Assembly: GCA_003506435.1 (NCBI GenBank)
Contig: DOAQ01000042.1
Span: 143,456 to 207,455 of the forward strand
Direction of reading: 5' to 3'
DNA length: 64,000 nt
From: Prolixibacteraceae bacterium
Lineage (GTDB): Bacteria; Bacteroidota; Bacteroidia; Bacteroidales; Prolixibacteraceae
Shown here: one piece after another, positions 45,729 to 54,679 of the stretch
Layout of the letters: the number at the start of each line of letters is the position of its first letter
Numbering within the stretch: the stretch's first letter is position 1
Made by a program: the position numbers and the translations under genes
Notes under the pieces: model-generated
Database searches by the model: none
Told to the model about the DNA's origin: nothing
Seen by the model: the letters and a program-made list of their open reading frames with translations, nothing else

Positions 45729-46538
45729 TCAAACTTTATATACTATCAGTTCACGTTTTAAAGCCCGCAAAACCAGGAATATTCCCGTCAATACAAACGG
45801 AATACTTAAAATTTGTCCCATATTCAGGGTCATTGCTGCTTCAAAAGCTTCCTGATCTTCTTTCACAAATTCGATGAAGAAACGGGCTGCAAATACCATG
45901 ATAAAGAAAACACCGGTAATAAGGCCCTGACGATCTTTCGACGTGGTTTTCCAGTACATCCAAAGGACTGTTCCAAAAGTTATCAGGTAGCTGAGCGATT
46001 CATAAATCTGTGTCGGATGTTTTGCCACCATTTCATCATTTCTCAAGAAGATAAAGCCCCATGGCATAGTGGTTTCAACCCCGTAAATTTCAGAATTCAT
46101 TAAATTACCAAAACGGATGAGTGCAGCTACCAGCGCCGTGGGTATCACTACCCGGTCGAGTACCCATACCAGCGGGCGTTTCGACACTTTCCGGCTCCAG
46201 TAAAACAGCGCAATGGCAATACCCAATGCACCGCCATGACTGGCCAGACCGCCATGCCATACTTTTATTATTTCAAACGGATGCTGCGAATAGTAATCCC
46301 ATCCATAGAAAATAACATGTCCGAGACGCGCCCCCACTATGGTGGCAATAATCAGGTACATGAAAAGGCTCTCCAGCCATTTAAGGTCAATCTTTTCGTA
46401 TTTAAACATCCGCTCGCCCATGTAATAACCGCCCAAAAAGCCAACTGCAAACATCAGTCCGTACCAGCGAACGGAAAACCATCCGAGTTTAAATATTTCG
46501 GGGCTTACGTCCCAATGTATGTAGGTTATAAAATCCAT
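45729..46538 (-). CDS. lgt: prolipoprotein diacylglyceryl transferase
   Basis: 269 residues with about seven membrane helices. The Lgt signature region ALIRFGNLMNSEIYG and HGGLASHGGALGIAIALF are present, along with HPTQIYESLSYL. It adds diacylglycerol to the lipobox Cys of prolipoproteins in the inner membrane, including the two lipoproteins encoded in this window. It starts 18 bases after the secA stop, probably co-transcribed. Confidence 0.95.
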   Translation of the reverse strand: MDFITYIHWDVSPEIFKLGWFSVRWYGLMFAVGFLGGYYMGERMFKYEKIDLKWLESLFMYLIIATIVGARLGHVIFYGWDYYSQHPFEIIKVWHGGLASHGGALGIAIALFYWSRKVSKRPLVWVLDRVVIPTALVAALIRFGNLMNSEIYGVETTMPWGFIFLRNDEMVAKHPTQIYESLSYLITFGTVLWMYWKTTSKDRQGLITGVFFIMVFAARFFIEFVKEDQEAFEAAMTLNMGQILSIPFVLTGIFLVLRALKRELIVYKV

Positions 46539-46556
46539 TATCTGATATTTTCGTTT

Positions 46557-49500
46557 TTAAACCTGTCCGGCGCCGTGGCACGACTTGAATTTTTTCCCGC
46601 TGCCACAAGGACAGGGATCGTTTCGTCCCACTTTTTTCTCAACCCGTACCGGTTGTGTTTTTTGCGGTTCTTTTGGCTGATGGTCACCCGATCCCGGCAT
46701 TCCGGGTACTTCTGATTTGGATGTTGAATAACGGCTCATATCGGTACGGCTGCGGGCTGCGGCTTCTTTCACCTCGTCCGGGTCGCTGATCGGGATATGC
46801 CCTTTGATCAGGGTTGAAACAATATCTTTGTTCACCTTGCCAACCATCAGTTTAAACAGGTTAAACGACTCGAATTTGTAGATCAGCAACGGGTCTTTCT
46901 GTTCATAAGTGGCATTCTGCACCGATTGTTTCAGGTCGTCCATTTCGCGCAACTGTTCTTTCCATGCTTCGTCGATGGTCGAAAGAACGATCTGCTTCTG
47001 GTACGATTTTACCAGTTCTTTTCCTTTGTTGTTGTATGCTGCTTCGAGGTTGGTCACAATCTGAAACAGGCGTTTGCCGTCGGAAATAGGCACTACAATA
47101 TTCTGGTAGAGGTGTGATTTACGCTCGTATACATCTTTGATAACAGGATAAGCCTGCCGTGAAATAGCTTCTACTTTCCGGGTGTACGATGCAATCATTT
47201 TCTCATAAATTGCATCGGTGATTTCTTCTGCTTTCATTTTGCTGAACTCGCTTTCCGATACCGGCGAATCAATCGACATGTGGCGGATCAGTTCCAATTC
47301 AAAATCTTCAAACATTCCCGAATCGTGGTATTCGTTGACCAGATTTTCAACGGTATCATACATCATATTCAGAACATCTACCTCAAGACGTTCACCGAAG
47401 AGGGCATGACGGCGTCTTTTGTAGATTACTTCGCGCTGCGAGTTCATCACATCATCGTATTCAAGCAAACGCTTACGAATACCGAAGTTGTTTTCTTCCA
47501 CTTTTCGTTGTGCCCGCTCAATCGATTTGGTGATCATCGAATGCTGGATCATCTCCCCTTCTTTCAGCCCCAAGCGGTCCATGATGCCGGTAATCCGGTC
47601 GGAACCGAATAAACGCATCAGATCGTCTTCCAGCGAGACATAGAACTGTGATGTACCAGGGTCTCCCTGACGTCCGGCACGTCCGCGTAACTGGCGGTCG
47701 ACCCGGCGCGAATCGTGGCGCTCGGTACCAATAATGGCCAAACCACCAGCTTTCTTCACTTCCGGCGACAGCTTTATGTCGGTACCACGACCGGCCATGT
47801 TGGTAGCAATGGTCACCATTCCTTTCTGACCGGCTTCGGCAATAATTTCAGCTTCGCGGGCATGTAACTTCGCATTCAGCACGTTGTGCTTGATGCCCCT
47901 GATTTTGAGCATACGGCTCAGTAATTCTGAAATTTCAACCGAAGTAGTACCTACCAGCACTGGTCGGCCAGCCTGATAAAGGTCAGCAATTTCGGCAATT
48001 ACAGCGTTGTATTTTTCACGTTTGGTTTTGTAAACCATGTCTTCGCGGTCGTCACGTGTAATCGGACGGTTAGTCGGGATAACCACCACTTCCAATTTAT
48101 AGATGTCCCAGAATTCACCAGCTTCGGTTTCGGCAGTACCGGTCATACCAGCCAGTTTATGGTACATCCTGAAATAATTTTGAAGAGTAATGGTAGCAAA
48201 AGTCTGCGTAGCAGCTTCCACCTTCACCCGTTCTTTTGCTTCAATGGCCTGATGCAAACCGTCGGAATAACGGCGGCCCTCCATGATACGGCCGGTTTGC
48301 TCATCAACAATCTTCACCTTGTTTTCAATCACTACATATTCCACGTCCTTTTCAAACATGGCATAGGCTTTCAGCAACTGATTGATGGTATGAACACGTT
48401 CTGATTTAACAGCGTAACTCTGAAGCAATTCGTCTTTCTGTTCAAGGACTTCCCGTTGCGACAGGCTATTATTATTTTCAATTTCTGCAATTTCGGAACC
48501 CACATCCGGCAGTACAAAAAACGAAGGATCTTCAACATCGTCCGAAATAAGGTCAATCCCTTTATCCGTGAGTTCTACCGCGTTTTGTTTTTCTTCAATA
48601 ACAAAGAACAGGTCGTCAGTAACTTTGTGCATGTTCTTGTTATTGTCCTGCATGTAAAAATTCTCTGTTTTGGTCATCTGCGCCTTGATTCCCTCTTCAC
48701 TCAGGAATTTGATCAACGCTTTGGTTTTCGGCAAACCTTTGTGGGCTCGCAGCAACAGCAAGGAGCCTTCTTCCAGTTCTTCCTTAGTTGCTCCTTCTTT
48801 ATTCAGTAAACGCTTGGCATCGGCTAAAAGCTGAGTTACCATGTTCCGCTGGGCATTAAAGAGCTTTTCAACTTTCGGCTTCAGCTCTTCAAATTTCTGG
48901 TTATCGCCTTTTGGTACCGGACCGGAGATGATCAACGGCGTACGTGCATCGTCAACCAATACCGAGTCAACCTCGTCAACAATTGCATAATGGTGCTTGC
49001 GCTGTACCAGGTCGTTTGGGTTGATGGCCATATTGTCGCGCAGGTAGTCGAACCCAAATTCGTTGTTTGTCCCGTAGGTAATATCAGTATTATATGCTTT
49101 ACGGCGGGCATCTGAATTGGGTTGGTGCTTATCGATGCAATCGACACTCAGCCCATGGAATTCGAAGATTGGGCCCATCCATTCCGAGTCACGTTTCGAC
49201 AGGTAATCGTTCACTGTAACCACGTGAACACCACGTCCGGCAAGGGCATTCAGAAAAACAGGCAGTGTAGCAACCAGCGTTTTTCCTTCCCCGGTGCCCA
49301 TCTCTGCAATTTTACCTGAATGAAGCACAATACCACCTATCAACTGTACATCGTAATGTACCATATCCCAGGTAATTTCAGTGCCTCCTGCAATCCAACG
49401 GTTTTTCCACAATGCTTTTTCACCTTCAATAATCACATGGCTCCGGGTTGCAGCAATATTGCGATCGAATTCGCTGGCACGGACTTCAACCATTTCATTT

Positions 49501-49871
49501 TCAACAAAACGTTTTGCCGTTTCTTTTATCACCGCAAAGGCCGATGGAAGAACTTCGTTTAAAACTTCTTCAATCTGAACTTCAATCCGTTCTTCAATTT
49601 TATCAATTTCCTGGTAAATTTTTTCACCTTCCTGAATTTCAACTTCTTCAACCTTCTGTTTTAATGCGATTATTTGATCTTCATCAGGTTTGATCCGTTC
49701 CCTGATAACTGTTTTAATTCGTAACGATTCTTCTCTCAAACCATCATTGGAAAGATCTTTGATCCGTTCGTATTCTTTTTTTACTTTATCAAGGATTGGC
49801 TGTATTTCGCGGATATCGCGCTCAGACTTGTTACCCAGAAACTTCCCGAGTAGTTTATTCACAAATGCCAT
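46557..49871 (-). CDS. secA: preprotein translocase ATPase SecA
   Basis: 1104 residues, within the long range seen in Bacteroidota because of an insert between the two halves of the motor (about 350-450). Walker A is EMGTGEGKT (about 188-196), the DEAD-like box DEVDSVLVDDARTPLI (about 295-310). MAGRGTDIKL and RQLRGRAGRQGDPG are the motor motifs of the second half. The C-terminal zinc SEC-C tail reads CPCGSGKKFKSCHG. It drives Sec export of most envelope proteins, including pseudopilin and T9SS precursors. Confidence 0.97.
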   Translation of the reverse strand: MAFVNKLLGKFLGNKSERDIREIQPILDKVKKEYERIKDLSNDGLREESLRIKTVIRERIKPDEDQIIALKQKVEEVEIQEGEKIYQEIDKIEERIEVQIEEVLNEVLPSAFAVIKETAKRFVENEMVEVRASEFDRNIAATRSHVIIEGEKALWKNRWIAGGTEITWDMVHYDVQLIGGIVLHSGKIAEMGTGEGKTLVATLPVFLNALAGRGVHVVTVNDYLSKRDSEWMGPIFEFHGLSVDCIDKHQPNSDARRKAYNTDITYGTNNEFGFDYLRDNMAINPNDLVQRKHHYAIVDEVDSVLVDDARTPLIISGPVPKGDNQKFEELKPKVEKLFNAQRNMVTQLLADAKRLLNKEGATKEELEEGSLLLLRAHKGLPKTKALIKFLSEEGIKAQMTKTENFYMQDNNKNMHKVTDDLFFVIEEKQNAVELTDKGIDLISDDVEDPSFFVLPDVGSEIAEIENNNSLSQREVLEQKDELLQSYAVKSERVHTINQLLKAYAMFEKDVEYVVIENKVKIVDEQTGRIMEGRRYSDGLHQAIEAKERVKVEAATQTFATITLQNYFRMYHKLAGMTGTAETEAGEFWDIYKLEVVVIPTNRPITRDDREDMVYKTKREKYNAVIAEIADLYQAGRPVLVGTTSVEISELLSRMLKIRGIKHNVLNAKLHAREAEIIAEAGQKGMVTIATNMAGRGTDIKLSPEVKKAGGLAIIGTERHDSRRVDRQLRGRAGRQGDPGTSQFYVSLEDDLMRLFGSDRITGIMDRLGLKEGEMIQHSMITKSIERAQRKVEENNFGIRKRLLEYDDVMNSQREVIYKRRRHALFGERLEVDVLNMMYDTVENLVNEYHDSGMFEDFELELIRHMSIDSPVSESEFSKMKAEEITDAIYEKMIASYTRKVEAISRQAYPVIKDVYERKSHLYQNIVVPISDGKRLFQIVTNLEAAYNNKGKELVKSYQKQIVLSTIDEAWKEQLREMDDLKQSVQNATYEQKDPLLIYKFESFNLFKLMVGKVNKDIVSTLIKGHIPISDPDEVKEAAARSRTDMSRYSTSKSEVPGMPGSGDHQPKEPQKTQPVRVEKKVGRNDPCPCGSGKKFKSCHGAGQV

Positions 49872-49906
49872 TACTGTCGTTTTTTATATTTCTGAATTTA
49901 TGCACA

Positions 49907-49914
49907 CAAATGTA
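49907..49914 (-). promoter_or_regulatory. Bacteroidota -7 box for secA
   Basis: The minus strand reads TACATTTG, a TAnnTTTG match, 36 bases upstream of the secA ATG. Confidence 0.5.
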
Positions 49915-50095
49915 ACTATAATGAAGAGTTAATTAAAATGCTTGTGTATTTTTTCCATAATAATTGTACCATTCCTTATATAATGCGGCTTTTGGTCAAT
50001 ATTTGTCAGAAGTCGATGAATAACATGACAAACACGCATGGTGCGATGAAAAGTGAGGAATAAAAAATCTATTTTTACCGGAAAATGGAGCAACA

Positions 50096-50278
50096 ATGAG
50101 CAACTTCAGGAACACATGTTTTGTTTGTAATTCAGAGATCCAAACCGGTCATTTTTCCGTTAATCCGGAAATAAACCTTCCAGTTTGTGAACATTGTAGG
50201 GGGTCGGAAGAGGAAAAAGAAGCTGTACGAAAATTAACGGAAGGACTTGCTGATGGTTTTGTTTGCGGCTGTATATAA
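50096..50278 (+). CDS. small zinc-ribbon-like protein
   Basis: 60 residues with CFVC near residue 9-12, CEHC at 31-34 and a closing CGC. The first two pairs would make a zinc ribbon. No signal peptide. Not recognised as a named family. The gene is followed by a long inverted repeat, suggesting a defined transcript end. Confidence 0.6.
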   Translation: MSNFRNTCFVCNSEIQTGHFSVNPEINLPVCEHCRGSEEEKEAVRKLTEGLADGFVCGCI

Positions 50279-50282
50279 AAAA

Positions 50283-50362
50283 GAAGGTGGCGAAAAAGTC
50301 TGTCAATTTTCATGAAACCGTTTCCATGTTTCATTCGCATACAATAATTTTTCGCCACCTTC
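50283..50362. terminator. 15-bp inverted repeat with 50-base loop
   Basis: GAAGGTGGCGAAAAA at 50283-50297 is repeated exactly in reverse complement at 50348-50362. The loop holds a smaller palindrome (TCATGAAAC...GTTTCAT). It lies between convergent genes and may act as a two-way terminator, although the loop is longer than usual. Confidence 0.55.
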
Positions 50363-50386
50363 CGGTTCGTATTCAATTTGAACCAA

Positions 50387-50851
50387 TTAATTATTCAACA
50401 AGTACTTGTATTCATTCTTTAAAAGATCGGGCAGATAGCTTGCAATTAACCCCAGCGCCTCTGATTCAGAAACCTCGTTTGAGGTAATAATTTTTTGTGT
50501 TGCCAATTTAGCAGGGTCAAGTACCAAATCTTTGTACTTACTATCGACTTTACTCCATGCGGGTTTTACATCTTTTGCTCCAAATCCGTCTTTACAGCAG
50601 GCATAGCTCACTTCAAAATATTTGGAATAAACTACATATTCATAGCCTTTTTTGGTCGGCATCAGATCAATAGTAAGTTCAAAATCATTGTTGCTTTTAT
50701 ACTTCAGGGTCCATTCCTTGGTAGCCAATTCAACCGAAGGTTTGTCGATCGGGGTAATCTGAAATTCATCTGTTTTTAAATTGGTGGCTTTTGCACCGAA
50801 AGAGAAAGTTACAAGGCAAACCAATGCCATTACAAATAAATTGTTTTTCAT
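50387..50851 (-). CDS. exported protein of unknown function
   Basis: 154 residues. Signal peptide MKNNLFVMALVCLVTFSFGAKA, with predicted cleavage after FGAKA. The mature part has a beta-rich start, a CCKDGFG pair of adjacent Cys and a helical C-terminus. I recognise no family. Periplasmic location expected. Monocistronic, divergent from the nitroreductase gene. Confidence 0.65.
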   Translation of the reverse strand: MKNNLFVMALVCLVTFSFGAKATNLKTDEFQITPIDKPSVELATKEWTLKYKSNNDFELTIDLMPTKKGYEYVVYSKYFEVSYACCKDGFGAKDVKPAWSKVDSKYKDLVLDPAKLATQKIITSNEVSESEALGLIASYLPDLLKNEYKYLLNN

Positions 50852-51055
50852 GACTTTAAAATTTTGTTTTCGTTTATTGTTTATCGCGAAAGAGTCTTGT
50901 TTCTCTTTCCTGCATGTAAGACATGAAAAAGTATTTTTTGTTACAGAAAAAATTCATTTTAATAAAATTTTAACATTTCACTTACAAATTACATCTTTCA
51001 CTATCCTGTATATATCATATTTTGGCTAGTTTTACTAAAAAAACGATAATCTGTT

Positions 51056-51568
51056 ATGAAATTCTCAGAACTTGCCCTGTCTCGTTTTTCTGTCAGGTCA
51101 TATCGGAAAGCACCTGTACCGAAACAATTAATTCTGGAAATTTTAGAATCCGGAAGAATCGCACCGTCTGCCGTAAATTATCAGCCATGGTGCTTTGTGA
51201 TTGTTAATGAAGATGATCGGAAAAAAGCGTTACGGGAAGCATATCCCCGCGAATGGTTTAAACAAGCGCCTGTTTACATTGTCGTATGTGCAGATCGCGG
51301 ACAGGCATGGATGCGAAACCGTGATCAGAAAAATTTTGCCGATGTAGATGCCGCCATCGCTGCCGACCACATTATTTTGCAGGCAACAGAACTGGGACTT
51401 GGTTCCTGCTGGGTTTGCAATTTTGATATTGAAAAATGCAAAGCAGCATTGAATATCCCCGATTTTACAGAACCATTGGTTATCATTCCGATAGGTTACA
51501 GCGATGAAGTTCCGAAGGCAAAAATCAGGAAACCACTGGAGGACATTGTTCGATGGAATAAATTTTAA
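51056..51568 (+). CDS. nitroreductase-family flavoprotein
   Basis: 170 residues. The opening SRFSVRSYRKAPVPK, the FMN-site phrase GRIAPSAVNYQPW and AADHIILQATELGLGSCWV mark the FMN-dependent nitroreductase family (short form). Cytosolic, probably dimeric. Substrate not predictable. The stop shares bases with the aminotransferase remnant on the opposite strand. Confidence 0.9.
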   Translation: MKFSELALSRFSVRSYRKAPVPKQLILEILESGRIAPSAVNYQPWCFVIVNEDDRKKALREAYPREWFKQAPVYIVVCADRGQAWMRNRDQKNFADVDAAIAADHIILQATELGLGSCWVCNFDIEKCKAALNIPDFTEPLVIIPIGYSDEVPKAKIRKPLEDIVRWNKF

Positions 51569-51672
51569 GGCTTGTATTCGTTAAAATATTTCGCCAGACG
51601 AGTCAATCCCTCATCGATATTTTCAATTGAGTTCGCGTAGGACAAACGGATGTATCCTGAACTTTTGAGGCA
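51565..51672 (-). pseudogene. C-terminal remnant of a PLP-dependent aminotransferase
   Basis: The minus strand encodes SGYIRLSYANSIENIDEGLT followed by RLAKYFNEYKP and a stop. This is the standard end of class I/II aspartate-type aminotransferases. Directly upstream in the same frame is a stop codon and then unrelated AT-rich DNA, so only about 35 codons survive. The rest of the gene has been deleted. Confidence 0.75.
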
Positions 51673-51799
51673 ATCATTTGGTTATACTATATGTTTTGGT
51701 GTTCAAAAATACTCATGTTATACTGTATTGCAATACAAATACCGGATAACAGCTTCTACATATTATTTTATACATCAAAAAAATGCAAAGCATTTTTTT

Positions 51800-51807
51800 T
51801 ATATTTG
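51800..51807 (+). promoter_or_regulatory. Bacteroidota -7 box
   Basis: TATATTTG, 20 bases before the ATG at 51827. It fits TAnnTTTG and implies a very short leader. Confidence 0.5.
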
Positions 51808-51826
51808 ACAAACTTGAAACTGACAA

Positions 51827-52621
51827 ATGAAAAAAGCAATTAAAACAATTTTACTATTCATCGCTTTTGTAAATTTCACCCATGCTCAGGAATTTTCAAC
51901 CCGAATTATATCATCCGCTAATTTAAATACGAAAGACGATATTTGGGATTTACTTGGACACGGAGTATCCAGTTTTGAGGTCGATCTGATGTATATTTAC
52001 GGGGAATTATTTGTTACGCCAGCCATGCCCGACAGCGCCGGCCATTCGTTTCCGGTCTTTTCTGAGGCATATTTATTTCCATTGTACAGCAACCTGAAAA
52101 AAAACGGCAATTCAATTATCAACAGCGACAGCAGGGAATCGTTTATCCTTTTGAATATCCATAATGAATTCAAAAAGTCGAATAAAGAATTGAAATCCAT
52201 GATTGGCCCCCTCAAAGGCTTAATAGCTTATCAGAACGAAGGTTTGCACGAAGGCAAAATCAGGTTCCTGGTTAAAGATAAAAGCTGGAAGGACGAAATA
52301 TCGAAAGATGGTTTTACCTGCTTGGGGCTGGTTGGAAATGAGGATGATTTGGAAAGTACACTCGAATATTTTCAGATGCCCATGATTGAACTGGATTTTA
52401 CTGAACTTACAACATGGAGCGGCGTTGGAAATATTCCTTTCCCCGACTTTGTGAAAATCAAGGAATTAGTCAATAAAGTCCATCAAAAAGGCCGGAAGCT
52501 AAGCATAATCAATTGTCCCAACCACAAAACCGCATGGGATGTGCTGATTACGTCAAAAGTCGATTTCATTAATACAAACGACCCGATTAATGTCTGCAAT
52601 TATTTAATTGCCAGGAAATAA
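51827..52621 (+). CDS. exported PLC/GDPD-like phosphodiesterase family protein
   Basis: 264 residues with signal peptide ending at FTHAQ. The order of strands with HGVSSFEVDLMYIYGELFVTP near the start, an internal FILLNIHNEF, and a C-terminal NCPNHKTAWDVLITSKVDFINTND is the TIM-barrel pattern of the PI-PLC/glycerophosphodiester phosphodiesterase superfamily. The HN...E-x-D and final 'INTNDP' fit the AIM6-like subgroup. Likely extracytoplasmic and acting on phosphodiesters. Substrate unknown. Confidence 0.7.
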   Translation: MKKAIKTILLFIAFVNFTHAQEFSTRIISSANLNTKDDIWDLLGHGVSSFEVDLMYIYGELFVTPAMPDSAGHSFPVFSEAYLFPLYSNLKKNGNSIINSDSRESFILLNIHNEFKKSNKELKSMIGPLKGLIAYQNEGLHEGKIRFLVKDKSWKDEISKDGFTCLGLVGNEDDLESTLEYFQMPMIELDFTELTTWSGVGNIPFPDFVKIKELVNKVHQKGRKLSIINCPNHKTAWDVLITSKVDFINTNDPINVCNYLIARK

Positions 52622-52623
52622 GA

Positions 52624-53166
52624 TCAGGGGGCAGGAAACATTGATTTCTGGTTCATTACATCAATGCGGGTTCCAATCTTAAATTTCTTTGAAACTTTAT
52701 ATTCCAGAAACATGGAAGCTCCTTTGATATCCCTTTCGTTAAAGGGCCGGTTCATTGGCATCGGATCGAAAATTGAACTTCCTGAAAAACTATTTCCTCC
52801 GATTGAAAGCCGGTCATTGATTTGATACCGGGCCTGATTCATGATTGAAAAGGAACTGAAAAACGGATTGTACCCGTAAAACATCGAATAATTGTTTGGT
52901 GTATTTGCTGTGAAGAGGTTCTTCAATGCATTGAAATCGATTTTCCAGTTGGTTTCAGGAAATAAAGGCTGATTGAAAAATGCAGCGTCGAAGCGGATTA
53001 AATCGCCATACAATGAATTGTCTGAAAAAATAAAAAGCTGATCGTAGAATAATTTCTTTTCTTTCAATTCGAAATCACTCATAATCAAGCTGTCTTCGTT
53101 TTCTTCCTGCGAATAACAGGAGAAAGCAATATTAAAAACAATTATCAACAGGATTATCGACCGCAT
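52624..53166 (-). CDS. exported protein, possibly outer-membrane associated
   Basis: 180 residues. Signal peptide MRSIILLIIVFNIAFSCYSQ. A lipobox-like FSC is present but followed by a normal cleavage context. The mature part is rich in aromatic residues and Asn with alternating strands (YGYNPFFSSFSIMNQARYQI, FLEYKVSKKFKIGTRIDVM), as seen in small outer-membrane barrel or barrel-linked proteins. No family recognised. Its start lies just downstream of the terminator of the porin-like gene. Confidence 0.6.
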   Translation of the reverse strand: MRSIILLIIVFNIAFSCYSQEENEDSLIMSDFELKEKKLFYDQLFIFSDNSLYGDLIRFDAAFFNQPLFPETNWKIDFNALKNLFTANTPNNYSMFYGYNPFFSSFSIMNQARYQINDRLSIGGNSFSGSSIFDPMPMNRPFNERDIKGASMFLEYKVSKKFKIGTRIDVMNQKSMFPAP

Positions 53167-53168
53167 AT

Positions 53169-53200
53169 CAAAAAAAGAGGCTGATCTTTCAACCAGCCTT
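53169..53200 (-). terminator. intrinsic terminator of the barrel gene
   Basis: On the minus strand AGGCTG pairs with CAGCCT (53194-53199 / 53178-53183), followed by CTTTTTTT. It lies 10 bases beyond the stop of the gene at 53210. Confidence 0.75.
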
Positions 53201-53209
53201 CAGTTCATA

Positions 53210-53794
53210 TTACATTAATCGTATTCCCAAACTTAAGATAAACGATTTACTTTTTGAATCAGAGAAATCCGGGACTTCTGTAATTATATTGCTGCTTGAT
53301 TCAACCCTGACATCAAAAGTAAACATTAGAAAATCAATTCCGGCGCCATATTGCCATCCCATGAAACTATCCTTGATATTGTCAGAAGAAAATGTATCGC
53401 CTTCATAATCTTTATCAGTCGCATACGAAAACATCGGTCCGGCCATTACCCGAAGGTTAAAAGCCTCCTTGTTAATAATTTTAGCGCCCAATAATACAGG
53501 AATATCAAGAGTTTTAAGATCGAATTCGTTAATTGTACTCATTCCAACATCTTCTATAGTGCCTCCTTTATTGGAATAATAGGCTTCGGGCTGAAGGTAA
53601 ATCCGCCCCAGGTTCAAACGGGCAAAGGCGCCAAAATTAACATTATTAACGGTTTCATCATTGTAATCATCTGCATCAATTGAGAGTTTTGATACGTTCA
53701 TTCCGGCTTTAAGGCCCAAATCGAAAAAATCTCCCTGAGCAAAAGTCAATGAAACAAAAAACAGAAATGCGGTGGCAAAAATTAATCTTTTCAT
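53210..53794 (-). CDS. outer-membrane beta-barrel protein (PorT-like)
   Basis: 194 residues. Signal peptide ends at LTFAQ. The mature part starts with LGLKAGMNVSKL and contains repeated amphipathic strands (NFGAFARLNLGRIYLQPEAYYSNKGG, NLRVMAGPMFSYAT, LSLGIRLM with terminal Met). This is the pattern of the 'porin family / outer membrane beta-barrel' proteins common in Bacteroidota, with eight predicted strands. Role unknown. Confidence 0.8.
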   Translation of the reverse strand: MKRLIFATAFLFFVSLTFAQGDFFDLGLKAGMNVSKLSIDADDYNDETVNNVNFGAFARLNLGRIYLQPEAYYSNKGGTIEDVGMSTINEFDLKTLDIPVLLGAKIINKEAFNLRVMAGPMFSYATDKDYEGDTFSSDNIKDSFMGWQYGAGIDFLMFTFDVRVESSSNIITEVPDFSDSKSKSFILSLGIRLM

Positions 53795-53896
53795 AATGGT
53801 AGATTTTTTGTTCTAAACTAAAACGTAATGCAAGATACAAATATTGTCCTTCTCCGTAGCAACACCTGAAGAAAAAACTGATATGCTTTCTCCTTT

Positions 53897-54662
53897 TTAT
53901 CTTTTCTCCCGGAGTTTGGGCAGGTATTCGTTCATGATGTTGCCCATCGAAGCAAAGATATTATTTACTGCTTCCGGATTCATCTTTCTGAATAAATCCA
54001 CCATTTCCCGTACCTCTTTTCGTTTCGAATCCTTCTCAAAAGGACATTTCTTTATTTCCGCTGAAAAGCCTTTTCTGAGCGCATACCCGGTCAGTTTCAT
54101 TATTCAAAGTAATTAATGGCCGGATAATTTCTATTTTTTCGCCAAATAATTTAAGCTTTGGGGGCATCGAACTGATACTTCCCTGGAAAGCCATATTCAT
54201 GAGCAATGTTTCAACAGCATCGTCTTTGTGATGACCAAGCGCCAGTTTCGAGAACCCCATTTTTTGTATTTCCCTAAATAATATTTTCCTCCGGTTCCAG
54301 GAACAAACGAAACAGGTATTTCGCCTGTCATTCTCTGTTTCAGGCAAATCGGCTTCAATCAGGTAAAATGGCACCTCCCGTTCTTCACAGAATTGCTTCA
54401 GGTATCCGATATCAACAAGATATGGTATTGAAGTTATATTTACATGAATAGCAGCCAGTTGAAAATTGACACCTGAATATTTAATTCTACCTGAAAGTAT
54501 ATCCAGAAGAGACAGTGAATCTTTTCCGCCCGATAATCCGATGGCAATCGTATCGCCTTCCGATATTAACTGGTATTCATGGATTGCCTTTCCAACCCGA
54601 TGATGGATTTTCCGAAATAAACGGGCATAAGTAGTATTTTCCGGAACTTTATCCATTTGCAA
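53897..54662 (-). pseudogene. TtcA/TilS-like PP-loop tRNA thiolation ATPase, frameshifted
   Basis: The first frame (54662 to about 54100) has the PP-loop SGGKDS (44-49), CFVC (117-120) and LGHHKDDAVET, as in TtcA, which puts sulfur on C32 of tRNA. After LITLNNE at about residue 186 the frame runs on into unrelated sequence and stops at 54036. The expected C-terminus (LTGYALRKGFSAEIKKCPFE, ending in LPKLREKR) continues at once in the next frame down to 53897. One missing base near 54097-54106, within an A-rich string, explains this. It may be a true mutation or a sequencing error. Joined length would be about 254 residues. Confidence 0.8.
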
Positions 54663-54679
54663 GCAGGCGATAAGATTAC

